Shown piece after piece: positions 30,260-38,788 of a DNA stretch of 64,000 bases (its first letter is position 1; the number at the start of each line of letters is the position of its first letter). This DNA comes from Symbiodinium natans (lineage: Eukaryota; Sar; Dinophyceae; Suessiales; Symbiodiniaceae). Where the stretch lies: positions 422,501-486,500 of the forward strand of contig CAJNDS010002468.1 of the NCBI GenBank assembly GCA_905221605.1, given 5' to 3'. The notes under the pieces were generated by a model. The model was given only the letters and a program-made list of their open reading frames with translations, did not search any database and was not told the DNA's origin. The translations under genes were made by a program, and so were the position numbers.

Positions 30260-30335
30260 ACACCTTGGGAACAGGGTTCAGGGTTCAGGGCTGCTAGGGT
30301 TCAGGGCTGCTAGGGTTCAGGGCTGCTAGGGTTTA
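30260..30335 (+). repeat. 14-bp tandem repeat
   Basis: GGGTTCAGGGCTGCTA repeated three to four times, leading into a G-strand block that continues to 30415. Confidence 0.75.
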
Positions 30336-30452
30336 GGGTTTAGGGTTTATGGTTTAGGGTCTAGGGTTTAGGGTTTAGGGTTTAGGGTTTAGGGTTTAGG
30401 GTTTAGGGTTTAGGGCCACTAGGGGAACCGGGCCCTGCACCCCCAAAGCCAG

Positions 30453-30979
30453 CACACCCCAAAGCGGCTGCTCCCGAGGAGTTCGACGAAGCGGTGCATC
30501 GGTTCAAACTACTGGAGGATCAGATTGCGTGCAAAGGCCGGTTTAGGGTTTAGGGTTTAGAGTTTAGGGTTTAGGGTTTAGGGTTTAGGGGTTAGGAACT
30601 GCGTGCAAAGCCTTTGCACGCAATTCCTAAACCCGAAACCCTAAACCTTAAACCCTAAACCCTAAAGCCTAAGCCCACCCCGGTGGCCCCAGGCATAAGT
30701 ATCTTGGGACACCTCCTCGAATGCTAATATGTGAATCCGAACCCTAACCCGCCTTAACCCTAAACATCATAACCCTAAAACCCTAGACCCCAAAACCCAC
30801 ACCTAAACCCCAAAGCTTAAAGCCTAAACGCTAAACCCTAAAACCTAAACTCGAAACCCTAAACCCTAAACCCGAAACCCCTAAGCGCACGCACCTTATG
30901 TGGGACCAGGCTCCCCGGACTCCTCCTGCACCAGCAAGTCACAGGACTCGTGCGGGCGCTGGAATACCAGAGCTCTTAG
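30453..30979 (+). CDS. Two-exon gene end, hairpin intron
   Basis: Exon 30453-30540 follows AAAGCCAG and reads PKAAAPEEFDEAVHRFKLL and EDQIACKG. The codon choice is clearly coding. Donor is CG|GTTTAGGG, phase 2. It joins in frame to 30910-30979 (LPGLLLHQQVTGLVRALEY then TAG at 30977-30979). An alternative last exon, 30693-30747, is also in frame (HKYLGTPPRMLICESEP, TAA). The intron carries facing G- and C-strand repeats with a palindrome at its centre. Likely helical and partly coiled; family unknown. Confidence 0.55.
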
Positions 30980-31224
30980 GGTTGAGGGTTTAGGGTTTAG
31001 GGTTTAGGGTTTAGGGTTTGGGAAAGGTTGGGGGGTTTAGGACTTCAGGATTTTGGTATTTGGTTGAGATTTAAGGTGTAGGATGGGGCTTTGGGATTTA
31101 GGGCTCAGGGTTGTAGGGTTTCGAGCTCAGAGACCCTAAACCCTAAACCCTAAACCCTAAACCCTAAACCCTAAACCCTAAACCCTAAATTCTAAACTTT
31201 TGTAGGGGCTTAAGATTCAGGCAG

Positions 31225-31321
31225 GCGTACTGAACCTTCCTGGCTCATCCCCTGTGCTTTGAAGCCATGCGGCCGTAGACTGCTGATGCCTTCCGAGCCA
31301 CGAGCACCCCACTTAGAGTAG
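31225..31321 (+). CDS. Terminal exon, Pro/Arg-rich
   Basis: After TTCAGGCAG the frame reads RTEPSWLIPCALKPCGRR and LLMPSEPRAPHLE to TAG at 31319-31321, directly before GTGTAAACCC. Phase 2 in. Unrecognised. Confidence 0.4.
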
Positions 31322-31423
31322 GTGTAAACCCTAAATCTCAAATCCTGAGGTTTCATCATTGGGTTACAACCCTAAACCCTAAACCCTAAACCCTAAACCC
31401 TAAACCCTAAACTCCAAGTGCAG

Positions 31424-31929
31424 GAGAACTTTCAATTCTCTCCTGTCTCTGCTGTTCCACTGGGTGGTTATGTGCAGCCCTGGGTCCATAGCTCAGACTC
31501 TGGGTTTAGGGTTTCAGGTTTAGGGTTTAGGGTTTAGGGTTTAGGGTTTGGGGGGGTTGAGGACTTAGTTCGGCTTGAGGGTGTAAAAGTGTCGAGGTTC
31601 GGATGTAGGGTTTGGGGTTTAGAGGGGGCTCATACCTTTGCTGGTTCGGGCTTCAAGAGTTCAAGGCTCCTACCTCTTTGGGTTTCGGGGGTTTGGGCCC
31701 AAGTTTGTAGGTCCCGAAGTGCCACACCTAAACCCTAAACCTTAAACTTCCCTAGACCCTAAACCCGAAGCCCTAAACCCAACTTTTTAACGCAAAGCTG
31801 GCTAGGCACTCGTAACAGTACTCATCGCGCACACAATAAGTGATTCCCAGCGTCCTTTTTGGGTACCCTAAATATTCGGAGTCGCCTTATAACAGTGATT
31901 GTCAAAAGGGGCATAATTTAGAGAAGTGA
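31424..31929 (+). CDS. Two-exon gene end
   Basis: Exon 31424-31503 follows AAGTGCAG and reads ENFQFSPVSAVPLGGYVQP and WVHSSDS, donor GG|GTTTAGGG. Exon 31851-31929 follows ATTCCCAG and reads VLFGYPKYSESPYNSDCQK then GHNLEK and TGA at 31927-31929. Phases agree (2). The intron of 347 bases starts with G-strand repeats. The peptide is rich in Ser, Pro, Tyr and Gly. The stop lies at the start of an AT-rich foldback region. Confidence 0.55.
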
Positions 31930-32218
31930 CCATGGAACCCCTATACTATGTATATATCTATATATAGATGTACATGATATATATATATATATACACACAC
32001 TTGATATGGTCCCTTTATACCTAAGTACTCCACTACTTGACCCTGAAGGACCCTTATCAGGCTCCCTCCTTTCGTCATTTCGTCAGGGTCTAAAAGAGGT
32101 ACCCTTATAAGGGACCTTAGGGGTTATTTGGGGGTTCTTGGGGGGCTATATAAGGTATACATGGACTGTATAAGGTATATATAGGGGTTCTATAGGGGTT
32201 CCAAGGATCCCTCCTTCC
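31930..32218. mobile_element. AT-rich foldback region
   Basis: Contains TATA microsatellite (31950-31995) and facing motifs such as GGTCCCTTTATACCTAAG and CTATATAAGGTATACATGG, with GGGTCTAAAAGAGGTACCC between. It resembles the 19811 element. Limits are approximate. Confidence 0.4.
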
Positions 32219-32246
32219 ACCCCTTACTTTCGTCAGTCGTGAGGCG

Positions 32247-32741
32247 ATGGATGTGAATATGGTGATTGCACCCTGGGTGCAGTCGGTTCCAGGAGCCTTA
32301 CCGGGGGATCTAGGGTTTAGGGCTCAGGGTTCAGGGCTTAGTGGGTTTAGTGGGTTTAGCGGGTTTTGTGAGTTTAGTGGGTTTAGTGGGTTTAGTGGGT
32401 TTAGTGGGTTTAGTGGGTTTAGTGGGTTTAGTGGGTTTAGTGTCGTGGGTTTAGTGGGTCTCGTGGGTTTGAGGTTCGCGGGTTTTATGCGCCATTGTTG
32501 GGTTAAGAGCACATTATTTGGGAACATTTCTTCTGAGGGCTGTCAGGGTCAAGTTGCTTATTATTTTCGGGGGGGTTATGCCCCAGAATTTGGGTTAGAG
32601 CCTACAGTACTAAGTTGCAGCCAGAGGCCCTTGGTAAAGTCTAGATTTGAGGGTTTAGGGCTTGAAGATTTGGCTGAGGCGGTTTGGGGCTTGTTGAGGG
32701 TGAGCACTTGGGATGCTGCCCCTTATACTATCAATCCTTAG
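32247..32741 (+). CDS. Uninterrupted ORF with (GFS)n repeat
   Basis: ATG at 32247 lies 11 bases after TTTCGTCAG. The frame reads MDVNMVIAPWVQSVPGALP, then about a dozen GFS repeats made from a 9-bp GGGTTTAGT tandem unit. It continues as unique sequence (VAYYFRGGYAPEFGLEP; LEDLAEAVWGLLRVSTW) to TAG at 32739-32741, 164 residues. Alternatively the repeat is an intron from GG|GTTTAGGG at 32315 and only the start exon is real. The last 12 codons lie in a family B element. Unrecognised. Confidence 0.45.
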   Translation: MDVNMVIAPWVQSVPGALPGDLGFRAQGSGLSGFSGFSGFCEFSGFSGFSGFSGFSGFSGFSGFSVVGLVGLVGLRFAGFMRHCWVKSTLFGNISSEGCQGQVAYYFRGGYAPEFGLEPTVLSCSQRPLVKSRFEGLGLEDLAEAVWGLLRVSTWDAAPYTINP

Positions 32742-32810
32742 TAGAGATTATAGTACCCTGCTATGACAATCCCAATGAGGGACCTTTAGTTTAAGGGGAC
32801 ATCCCAAGTG
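32706..32810. mobile_element. Family B element, copy 3
   Basis: Ends CACTTGGGATG and CATCCCAAGTG, with CCCTTATACTATCAATCC inside. Confidence 0.7.
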
Positions 32811-32814
32811 ATCG

Positions 32815-32901
32815 CTTTCGTGTCGCTCTCCGTTCGATGACGGCGATGACCAAACGATGGCACCGGACCTCTTTAAGAGGTTCCAAAACCCCTTAATCTA
32901 G
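32815..32901 (+). CDS. Exon cut by transposon
   Basis: A frame reads PFDDGDDQTMAPDLFKRFQ and NPLI to TAG at 32899-32901. The stop is formed by the first CTAG of the family A copy at 32898, as at 13862. Acidic then basic. The start is not defined. Confidence 0.3.
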   Translation, partial: LSCRSPFDDGDDQTMAPDLFKRFQNPLI

Positions 32902-33011
32902 GATGCCCAGTAGTACCCTTATTCCCTTTTTGGGGGGTTTTAGGTTCCCTTATAAACCCCTTTAAGCAAAAACGGGTACCCTTTTTAAGCCTAGGTTACT
33001 GGGCAGCCTAG
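32898..33011. mobile_element. Family A element, copy 2, with 5-bp duplication
   Basis: Ends CTAGGATGCCCAGTAGTACC and GGTTACTGGGCAGCCTAG. The flanks TTAAT (32893-32897) and TTAAT (33012-33016) are a target-site duplication, direct evidence of transposition. Confidence 0.85.
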
Positions 33012-33133
33012 TTAATTCAGGAATAGACCCTAAGGGGCTACTCCGGGTCCTTGTAGCCCTAAACCCTAAACCCTAAACCCTAAACCCTAAACCCTAAACC
33101 CTATGTTAATTTAGGGGGTATTCCTCATTTCAG

Positions 33134-34133
33134 GGGCCTTTGGAGTCTCTGGGGATCGTTCAGAGACCCGGAGGGAGACAAGGGATGCTGCTTGCCGCCT
33201 TGTTTGCTGGGCACCCGGCCCTCTGACAAGGTTTAGGGTTTTGGTTTAGGGTTTAGGGTTTAGGGTTTAGGGTTTAGGGTTTAGGGTTTAGGGTTTCAAG
33301 GGCTTGTGTGACCGACATTGTCCTGGAATCGGATGCCCTTCATCGGCAAAGGGCGGCAGCCCTAAACCCTAAACCCTAAACCCCCTGAACCCTAAACGAG
33401 GCGCCAGATACCGAGGCTCGCCGTGTTGTCCCATCACCGCGGCCAAGAGTACTATTTCCGTTAATACTGTTTTTGTTGGTTCTGGTATGTGAGTTGCACA
33501 CGAACCTCCAAGTAGGCCCCGAACCCTAAACCCTAAACCCTAAACCCTAAACCCTAAACCCTAAACCCTAAACCCTAAACCCCTTGGGGAGGACCCATGT
33601 GGAACGTTTGGGATGCAAGTGAGTACGAGTGCGAGTACTGGCAGCCAGAGGCGACTCCCAGTCCCAGCCCCCCGGATGCGGATTTAGGGTTTAGGGTTTA
33701 GGGTTTAGGGTTTAGGGTTTAGGGTTTAGGGTTTAGGGTTTAGGGTTTAGGGTTTAGGGTTTAGGGTTTAGGGTTTAGGGTTAGGATTCGACAACTTGCC
33801 TGTAGTTCTTGTTTTTTTTTTTGGTTTGGGGAGGGGGGGGGAGGATTCGTGGTGGGAGATGGTTTGTCGCGGCGAAGTGCTCAAAAGCACTGTCGAGCCC
33901 ACCCTACCAAGAGCCCCCCAACCCCCTAATGCCATATTCTACTAATCGCTTAAGAACCCCCCAAAAATTAAAAAACAATCCTCCTTATAAGGGCAAAAAA
34001 GGGACCTTCATTTTTGGTACTTTTTGGGGGTTCTTAAGCAAATAGCAGTATTAGGTCACTTCTCGCATTTCTGGTCCCTTTTCTGGGCGCCCCACATATT
34101 AGAGGGGCCGCCTTGTAATCTGGAACCGCAGGG
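33134..34133 (+). CDS. Six-exon partial gene, Cys-rich
   Basis: Exons 33134-33230, 33301-33352, 33401-33484, 33592-33688, 33859-33947 and 34055-34133 join in one frame. Segments: DPEGDKGCCLPPCLLGTRP; LCDRHCPGIGCPSSAK; ARYRGSPCCPITAAKSTIS; WNVWDASEYECEYWQPEA; FVAAKCSKALSSPPYQEPP; HFSHFWSLFWAPHILEGPP. Donors: GTTTAGGG, GC, GTATGT, GTTTAGG, GC, GTTTAGG. Acceptors are all AG. Two GC donors are unusual but are common in dinoflagellates. The last intron contains a foldback element. Without that splice the frame ends at TAG 34043-34045. Both ends open; no family recognised. Confidence 0.5.
33684..33783 (+). repeat. G-strand block as intron body
   Basis: About fourteen perfect TTTAGGG units immediately after the exon ending at 33688. 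Confidence 0.9.
33948..34042. mobile_element. Family G foldback element
   Basis: GCTTAAGAACCCCCCAAAAA and TTTTTGGGGGTTCTTAAGC are near-perfect inverted ends around about 55 bases. It fills most of the inferred intron 33948-34054. The GC at its first two bases could be the donor. Confidence 0.65.
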
Positions 34134-34188
34134 GTTTAGGGTTTAGGGTTTAGGGTTTAGGGTTTAGGGTTTAGGGTTTAGGGTTTAG

Positions 34189-34721
34189 GAGCATATGTAC
34201 TTCACCCAGTTGCGTTTGAATGTTTAGGGTTTAGGGTTGGTTTAGGGTTTAGGGTTTTGAACTATCGGTCCTCGTTTCGCCACCAACCCTGTGCAGATTT
34301 CCAATCTTCGGGTTCCGGCTCTGAAGACGCACAACTCAAGGGCCATGTTCAGGGGGTTGGGTTCAGGGATTAGACGCCGGATCTTGCTAGGACTTGGGGC
34401 AAAGGGCACAGCGTGTGAAGTTCAAGGTTTTTGGTTTCAGGGTTTAGGGTAGCTTCCCTCAACCCTAAACTCTGTAAGCCCTAAATCCTACATCCTAGCG
34501 TTCACGGTGTTTGGTGTAGAGACCTGCCGAGATATCGGATGATGAGACTCAGAATGCTACACTCAGGGTTTACAGTAGGGTTCAGACCCGCTGAATTCAA
34601 AATTCGCCCTGGCGTCTCTGACCCTCTGCCAAGGTCAATCACGCCGAAAGACGTTGACAAAGGACAGCAGTGTTTTTGGGGTGCACGGCGTGGGTTTCGG
34701 AGTTCTGGATCCATGACTTAG
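34189..34721 (+). CDS. Three-exon gene end
   Basis: Exons 34189-34221 (EHMYFTQLRLN), 34297-34441 (ISNLRVPALKTHNSRAMFR; RRRILLGLGAKGTACEVQG) and 34522-34721 (RMMRLRMLHSGFTVGFRPA; KDVDKGQQCFWGARRGF) join in frame and end at TAG 34719-34721. Donors are GTTTAGGG and G|GTTTAGGG. It may continue the gene at 33134-34133, but the phases at 34133 (2) and 34189 (0) do not agree. The last exon also contains its own ATG ATG at 34539. Basic protein, unrecognised. Confidence 0.5.
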
Positions 34722-34761
34722 AGCTTAGGGGTAGACGAAGGAAAAGGCCCGCCCTTCAATA

Positions 34762-34926
34762 CCTTGAGATGTTCCCCCTTATACTAACAGTCCTTAACAG
34801 GGATTATCATAATTAATTGGGGGGTACTAGAATCCCTATTAGGGCCTCTGAGTGTAAGGGGGATTATTATAGGGGGTACTAGAATCCTTATTGAGGACTC
34901 TTATCGTGTCAGGGGGAACATCCCAA
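34762..34926. mobile_element. Family B element, copy 4
   Basis: Ends CTTGAGATGTTCCCCCTTAT and AGGGGGAACATCCCAAT. Longer than other copies because GGGGGGTACTAGAATCC is duplicated inside. Confidence 0.75.
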
Positions 34927-34941
34927 TCAATGCTCGTGCAG

Positions 34942-35281
34942 GCCCGCCAGTCAAGCTGAAATCAGGCGTGTATTTCTAGTTAATCGGGTTCCGGGTGCGA
35001 TGTCCTCTGCATCGTGCACAGGTGTCATGCCACTACGTGGCTACCCTAAACCCCAACCCTAAACCCTAAACCCTAAACCCTAAACCCACACTCTAAGCCC
35101 TAAACCCTGAACCCTAAACCCTAAACCCCAAACCCTAAACCCTAAACCCTAAACCCTCAGAAAGGGAGCCATGAGATCAGTAGCTTGGAAGCAAGCCAAG
35201 CCACCCTCCGACTCGCAGAGTAGCGTCTGGCGAGGTGGCAAGGCGAGCCCCCGTGATAAGAAAGCACTCCCTGCTTTTTAG
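34942..35281 (+). CDS. Two-exon gene end
   Basis: Exon 34942-35036 follows GCTCGTGCAG and reads PASQAEIRRVFLVNRVPGA and SSASCTGVMPL, donor C|GTGGCTACCC. Exon 35169-35281 follows AAAGGGAG and reads MRSVAWKQAKPPSDSQSSV and GGKASPRDKKALPAF to TAG. Phases agree (1). The intron is C-strand repeat. An independent start at the ATG 35171 is also possible. Basic; unrecognised. Confidence 0.45.
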
Positions 35282-35551
35282 GGTTCAGGGTTTAGGGTTT
35301 AGGGTTTAGGGTTTAGGGTTTAGGGTATAGATCGCCCAAACCCTAAAAGGGAATAGTAAGGGTGCTTATATACATACGCGAGTGCTCCCCGCGTGCGTCC
35401 GCTGATGCCCTGCAACCTGCCCCTCAACCTCTAAACCGTAAGCCCCAACTGATGCCCCTAAACCCTAAACCCTAAACCCTAAACCCTAAACCCTAAACCC
35501 TAAACCCTAAACCCTAAACCCTAAACCGTCTTTATATGTCTGCCCTGACAG

Positions 35552-35593
35552 GAGCGAGAGCTAAGCCGCGCGCTCAGCACTTTGGGCTCTTAG
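35552..35593 (+). CDS. Small terminal exon
   Basis: After TGCCCTGACAG: ERELSRALSTLGS then TAG. A second frame is open toward the poly-G run at 35626-35642. Confidence 0.3.
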   Translation, partial: ERELSRALSTLGS

Positions 35594-35732
35594 CTCCCGG
35601 TCGAACAATCCGGCATTTGGGGGGCGGGGGGGGGGGGGGGGGAGGATTCTAGGTCCGCACAGCTTGGGATTTAGGGTTTAGGGTTTAGGGTTTAGGGTTC
35701 CTAAGATAAATTGTTGAAGGTAGTATTGGGGA

Positions 35733-35996
35733 TTGTTGTGGGCTTTCTCTTGTGGCGTGCAAGGTTGCGATAGGGCGGGCCGGGGGGCGGGGGGGGGAAA
35801 ACGGGGGAGGTTTCTGGGGCTAAGAGCTCGGGCTGTGTGTGTGGGTTCTAGCTTTGGCTTCTGCCGCCGCCCCCCGAACCTCCATGCCCAGAAACCCTCG
35901 AGAATCCTAAGCCCTAAGCCACCCTTGAGTCCTCAACCCAACATCCTTGAATTTCCCACCGGGTGCTTAAGAAAGACCGCACGTTTGACCACTTAA
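35733..35996 (+). CDS. Low-confidence open frame
   Basis: 87 codons in G-rich then C-rich DNA (KRGRFLGLRARAVCVGSSF; PNILEFPTGCLRKTARLTT). Much may be chance openness. Reported because no repeat explains it. Confidence 0.25.
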   Translation: MLWAFSCGVQGCDRAGRGAGGGKRGRFLGLRARAVCVGSSFGFCRRPPNLHAQKPSRILSPKPPLSPQPNILEFPTGCLRKTARLTT

Positions 35997-36019
35997 TTTA
36001 GCCGGGCCGTTTGTTTCAG

Positions 36020-36041
36020 GGGCAAGCTCCACCAAGCATTC
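36020..36041 (+). CDS. Possible 22-nt microexon
   Basis: GTTTGTTTCAG and C|GTAAACCC bound GGGCAAGCTCCACCAAGCAT plus TC. Both splice contexts are strong, but length prevents a coding test. Confidence 0.3.
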
Positions 36042-36143
36042 GTAAACCCAAACCCTAGAACCCCAAACCCCCAACTAAACCCTAAACCCCTAAACCTTGT
36101 CCAGATTGAATGACTGGCATCGCTTTGGATGTAGGGCTTGCAG

Positions 36144-36343
36144 TCTACGTCTTTAGCCGGTGATCCTGCGCTTCAGCTCCCTCCTTCCCTCTTGCCCCAC
36201 CCGGTTTAGGGTTTAGGGTTTAGGGTTTAGGGTTTAGGGTTTAGGGTTTGGGGACGACATCGGAAGGCGGAAGCACCTCCACCATGGAGGTAGTGGAGGA
36301 CCATGAGGCGGCTCTGCACTTCACCTGCTTTTTTTCGGGCGTG
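36144..36343 (+). CDS. Two exons split by a pure telomeric intron
   Basis: Exon 36144-36203 follows GGCTTGCAG and reads STSLAGDPALQLPPSLLPHP (20 codons). Exon 36245-36343 reads TTSEGGSTSTMEVVEDHE and AALHFTCFFSGV to GTG|GTGTAGTTT. The 41-base intron 36204-36244 is (GTTTAGG)x5 plus GTTTAG, that is, telomeric repeat and nothing else, with GT and AG at its ends. Phase 0 at the join. Acidic with a hydrophobic end; unrecognised. Confidence 0.5.
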
Positions 36344-36449
36344 GTGTAGTTTAGGGTTTAGGGTTCAGGGTTTAGGGTTTAGGGTTTAGGGTTTAGGGTT
36401 CAGGGTTAGGGTTTAGGGTTTAGGGTCTACGTTTTAGGGTTTATCAAGA

Positions 36450-36613
36450 ACCTCCCTAGCCATGCCGCCTCAGGGAGGGTGCTGCCTGAACTTTTGCATG
36501 CTGCCTCAATGGCGCGCGTCCGCCTCCTACACGCACGAGGGTGAAGTGCGCCCCGTGAGGCAGCACGCAATTATTCATGCGGCACGCATTTCGAGGCAGC
36601 ACGGCTAGGGAGG
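36450..36613. mobile_element. Family E foldback element
   Basis: CCTCCCTAGCCATGCCGCCTC and GAGGCAGCACGGCTAGGGAGG-type ends (about 21 bp) surround a GC-rich interior with several GAGGCAGCA/TGCTGCCTC pairs. Single copy here. Confidence 0.65.
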
Positions 36614-36786
36614 CCTTAGAGTTTAGTTGTAGTGTCGAACCCTCAACCCTGAGCCCTACACCCTAAACACAAGCCCGAGGCACTAACTAAACCCTATGCC
36701 CTACACCCTACACCCTACACCCTACACCCTAAACCCGAAACCCTAAACCCTAAACCCTAAACCCTGCACCCTAAACCCTACCAAAG

Positions 36787-36858
36787 ACCATATATCCGCA
36801 TTGCGCATCGAAGCTGCCACGGAGTGCGGGTCGACTCTTAGACCCCAAGACCTGTTTG
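36787..36858 (+). CDS. Internal exon
   Basis: Frame HISALRIEAATECGSTLRP then QDLF to G|GTTTTGG. A second frame (KLPRSAGRLLDPKT) is open as well. Phase 1 in, 1 out. Confidence 0.35.
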
Positions 36859-37075
36859 GTTTTGGTTTTGCAGTTTTCAGGGTTCAGGGTTTAGGGCTCA
36901 GGGTTTAGGGTTCAGGGTTTAGGGTCCAGGGTTTAGGGTTTATAAGGTTTAGGGTTTAGGGCTTAGGGTTTAGGGGTTAGGGTTTAGGGTTTAGGGTTGG
37001 TTAGGGTTTAGGGTGTAAGTAGAGTTAAGGTTTAGGATTGAGGGTTGAGGGTTTGGAGTGTAAAGCTTCTTACAG

Positions 37076-37449
37076 GAAGTCGTGCTTCGCAGGTACACTT
37101 CAAAAAGAAGTCAACGGTAGGTTGTGGGTTCTTCAGGCAGGGTCTGGGGCTTAGGGTGTCGGACGTGTTCGAAGCCCCCGAACTTTCTTGGGTGAGGGTT
37201 TTCCTAAACCCTCAACCCTAAACCCTAGACCCTCACAAGTCTCACAAGTGATTAGGGTTTGGGCATGGGGGTTTCTTAATGCTTCCAGGGTTTAGGAATT
37301 CGGGTGCCCTAAACCCTAAACCCTAAACCCTAAACCCTAAACCCTAAACCCTAAACCCTAAACCCTAAGCTCGAGGGTTGATAAGCGCTTGCAGCCTAGA
37401 GAGGACAGTGGCGCGTCCTTGTCGGCTGAGGCCAGCCTGATTGTCTGCG
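37076..37449 (+). CDS. Three-exon fragment
   Basis: Exons 37076-37116 (EVVLRRYTSKRSQ), 37137-37191 (QGLGLRVSDVFEAPELSW) and 37395-37449 (PREDSGASLSAEASLIVC) keep one frame, with donors GTAGGT, GTGAGG and G|GTCTTC. The first implied intron is only 20 bases, which is doubtful, and its sequence resembles the end of a foldback family (see 55888). The second and third exons are the better pair. Unrecognised. Confidence 0.4.
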
Positions 37450-37802
37450 GTCTTCAGGGTCTAGGGTTTAGGTTTAGGGTTTAGGGTTTAGGGTTTAGGG
37501 TTTAGGGTTTAGGGTTTAGGGTTTAGGGTTTAGGGTTTAGGGTTTAGGGCTAGGGTTTAGGGTTTAGGGTCTAGGGTTTAGGGTTTAGGGTTTAGGGACA
37601 CTTTTCACGCAATTAGATGTGCAGGGCTGAGGGTTTAGGGTTTCAGTGTGTAGGGTGATCCGAGCCCAACTATAAGCCCCTCAAACAGGTGCCTTAACAT
37701 GGCGCTCATTGGGTTGTTTGTGGCAGCTATACTCGAGTTCATAAGTACCATGAACCTCCAAGTAGAGTTTAGAAAGCAGAGCGAAGGTTTAGGCACCTTC
37801 AG

Positions 37803-37844
37803 GTAGGTATTGCATGTCTACGTGAGACCTTGGAGACGCTGTGA
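37803..37844 (+). CDS. Small terminal exon
   Basis: After CACCTTCAG: VGIACLRETLETL then TGA. Follows a family D fragment (ends at about 37757). Confidence 0.3.
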   Translation, partial: VGIACLRETLETL

Positions 37845-38133
37845 AGGCTTAGTGTTGCTGGTTGCGTTCAAACCACGCACCTCTTTTCTAAAAATGCTTT
37901 CTGGGTTCAAGGGCCTGGAGGATTTAGGGTCTGGAGGGTTTAGGGTTTAGGGTTTAGGGCTTGGGGTTTGGGGTTTGGGGTGAAGAGTTCATTATGTAGG
38001 GTTTAGGCCCTGCACCCAAGGCCGTTCACACCCAGCCCTCAACCCCTAAACCCTAAACCCTAAACCCTAAACCCCTAAACCCAAAAGGAAGCTCATTCGC
38101 CATGCTCTCTCTTCTCTTCTCTCAGACCCAAAG

Positions 38134-38443
38134 ATGCGCAGTTCAGATACAATTCCCTGGTTCTTAGCAGGGAATGAGGGGCTTCGGGCCCTATACAGAA
38201 AATTATGTATATATATATATAGATGTGTATATATCTATATATATATATAGATATATACGTATATATATATATATATATATATATATACCCTTTCAGCCTT
38301 TGGGGGGCGATAGTAGGGTACCTCATTCCATACTAAGAACCAGACATGGTTTGTTGCATGACCCCCTTACTATGTCTCTTGCAACGACCCTGAGACTGAA
38401 GAACCCTAAACCCAAAACCGCAACGATCCTGAGACTTAAGAAC
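38134..38443 (+). CDS. Two-exon gene start with ATG
   Basis: The long pyrimidine tract CTCTCTTCTCTTCTCTCAG ends eight bases before ATG 38134, a strong trans- or cis-splice acceptor. The first exon reads MRSSDTIPWFLAGNEGLRAL. It continues into a TATA microsatellite, where a donor (TGT|GTATAT at 38227) is possible. The second exon 38297-38443 follows TTTCAG and reads PLGGDSRVPHSILRTRHGLL and LTMSLATTLRLKN. It contains a small duplication (CTGAGACTGAAGAAC / CTGAGACTTAAGAAC) and has donor AAC|GTAAACC. Unrecognised. Confidence 0.45.
38200..38287. repeat. TATA microsatellite hairpin
   Basis: TA runs with ATCTATATATATATAGAT pieces form a strong hairpin inside an inferred intron. Confidence 0.85.
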
Positions 38444-38540
38444 GTAAACCCTGGCCTCTCAATCCCTGTGAATGCCTAAACCCTGGCCCTGGACCCTAAA
38501 CGTCAGCCTTAAACGCCAGACCGTAATCCCTCAACCCTGC

Positions 38541-38680
38541 TTAGAGGTTCATGGTACTTAGTAGCCCACTTACCCTAAACCCTACACCCTACTTATAACC
38601 CAACTATGACCCCATTAGTGTGCTTAAGGGGCTTGCAAGTGGGTTAAAACTACAATTGGGTTGCTCAGAACCTCCAAGTG
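38541..38680. mobile_element. Family D element with telomeric insert
   Basis: Ends TTAGAGGTTCATGGTACTTA and GAACCTCCAAGTG. CCCTAAACCCTACACC sits inside, suggesting that telomeric units were acquired within the element. Confidence 0.7.
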
Positions 38681-38788
38681 GCCCCTTTTTTAGAGCTTGG
38701 AGTTCAGGCTTTAGGGTTTTAGGGTTTAGGGATTAGGGTTAGGGTTTAGGGTTTAGGGTTTGGGGGTTTAGGCTGGGTCAATCTTAAG

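Noticed and set aside
37117-37136. A 20-base intron GTAGGT...TTCAG
   Set aside because: Too short for normal splicing and matches the end of a foldback family; the phase agreement may be chance. Kept only as a note in the gene entry.
38093-38326. Tyr/Ile-rich frames on both strands (also 59786-60075)
   Set aside because: Direct translation of TATA microsatellites.
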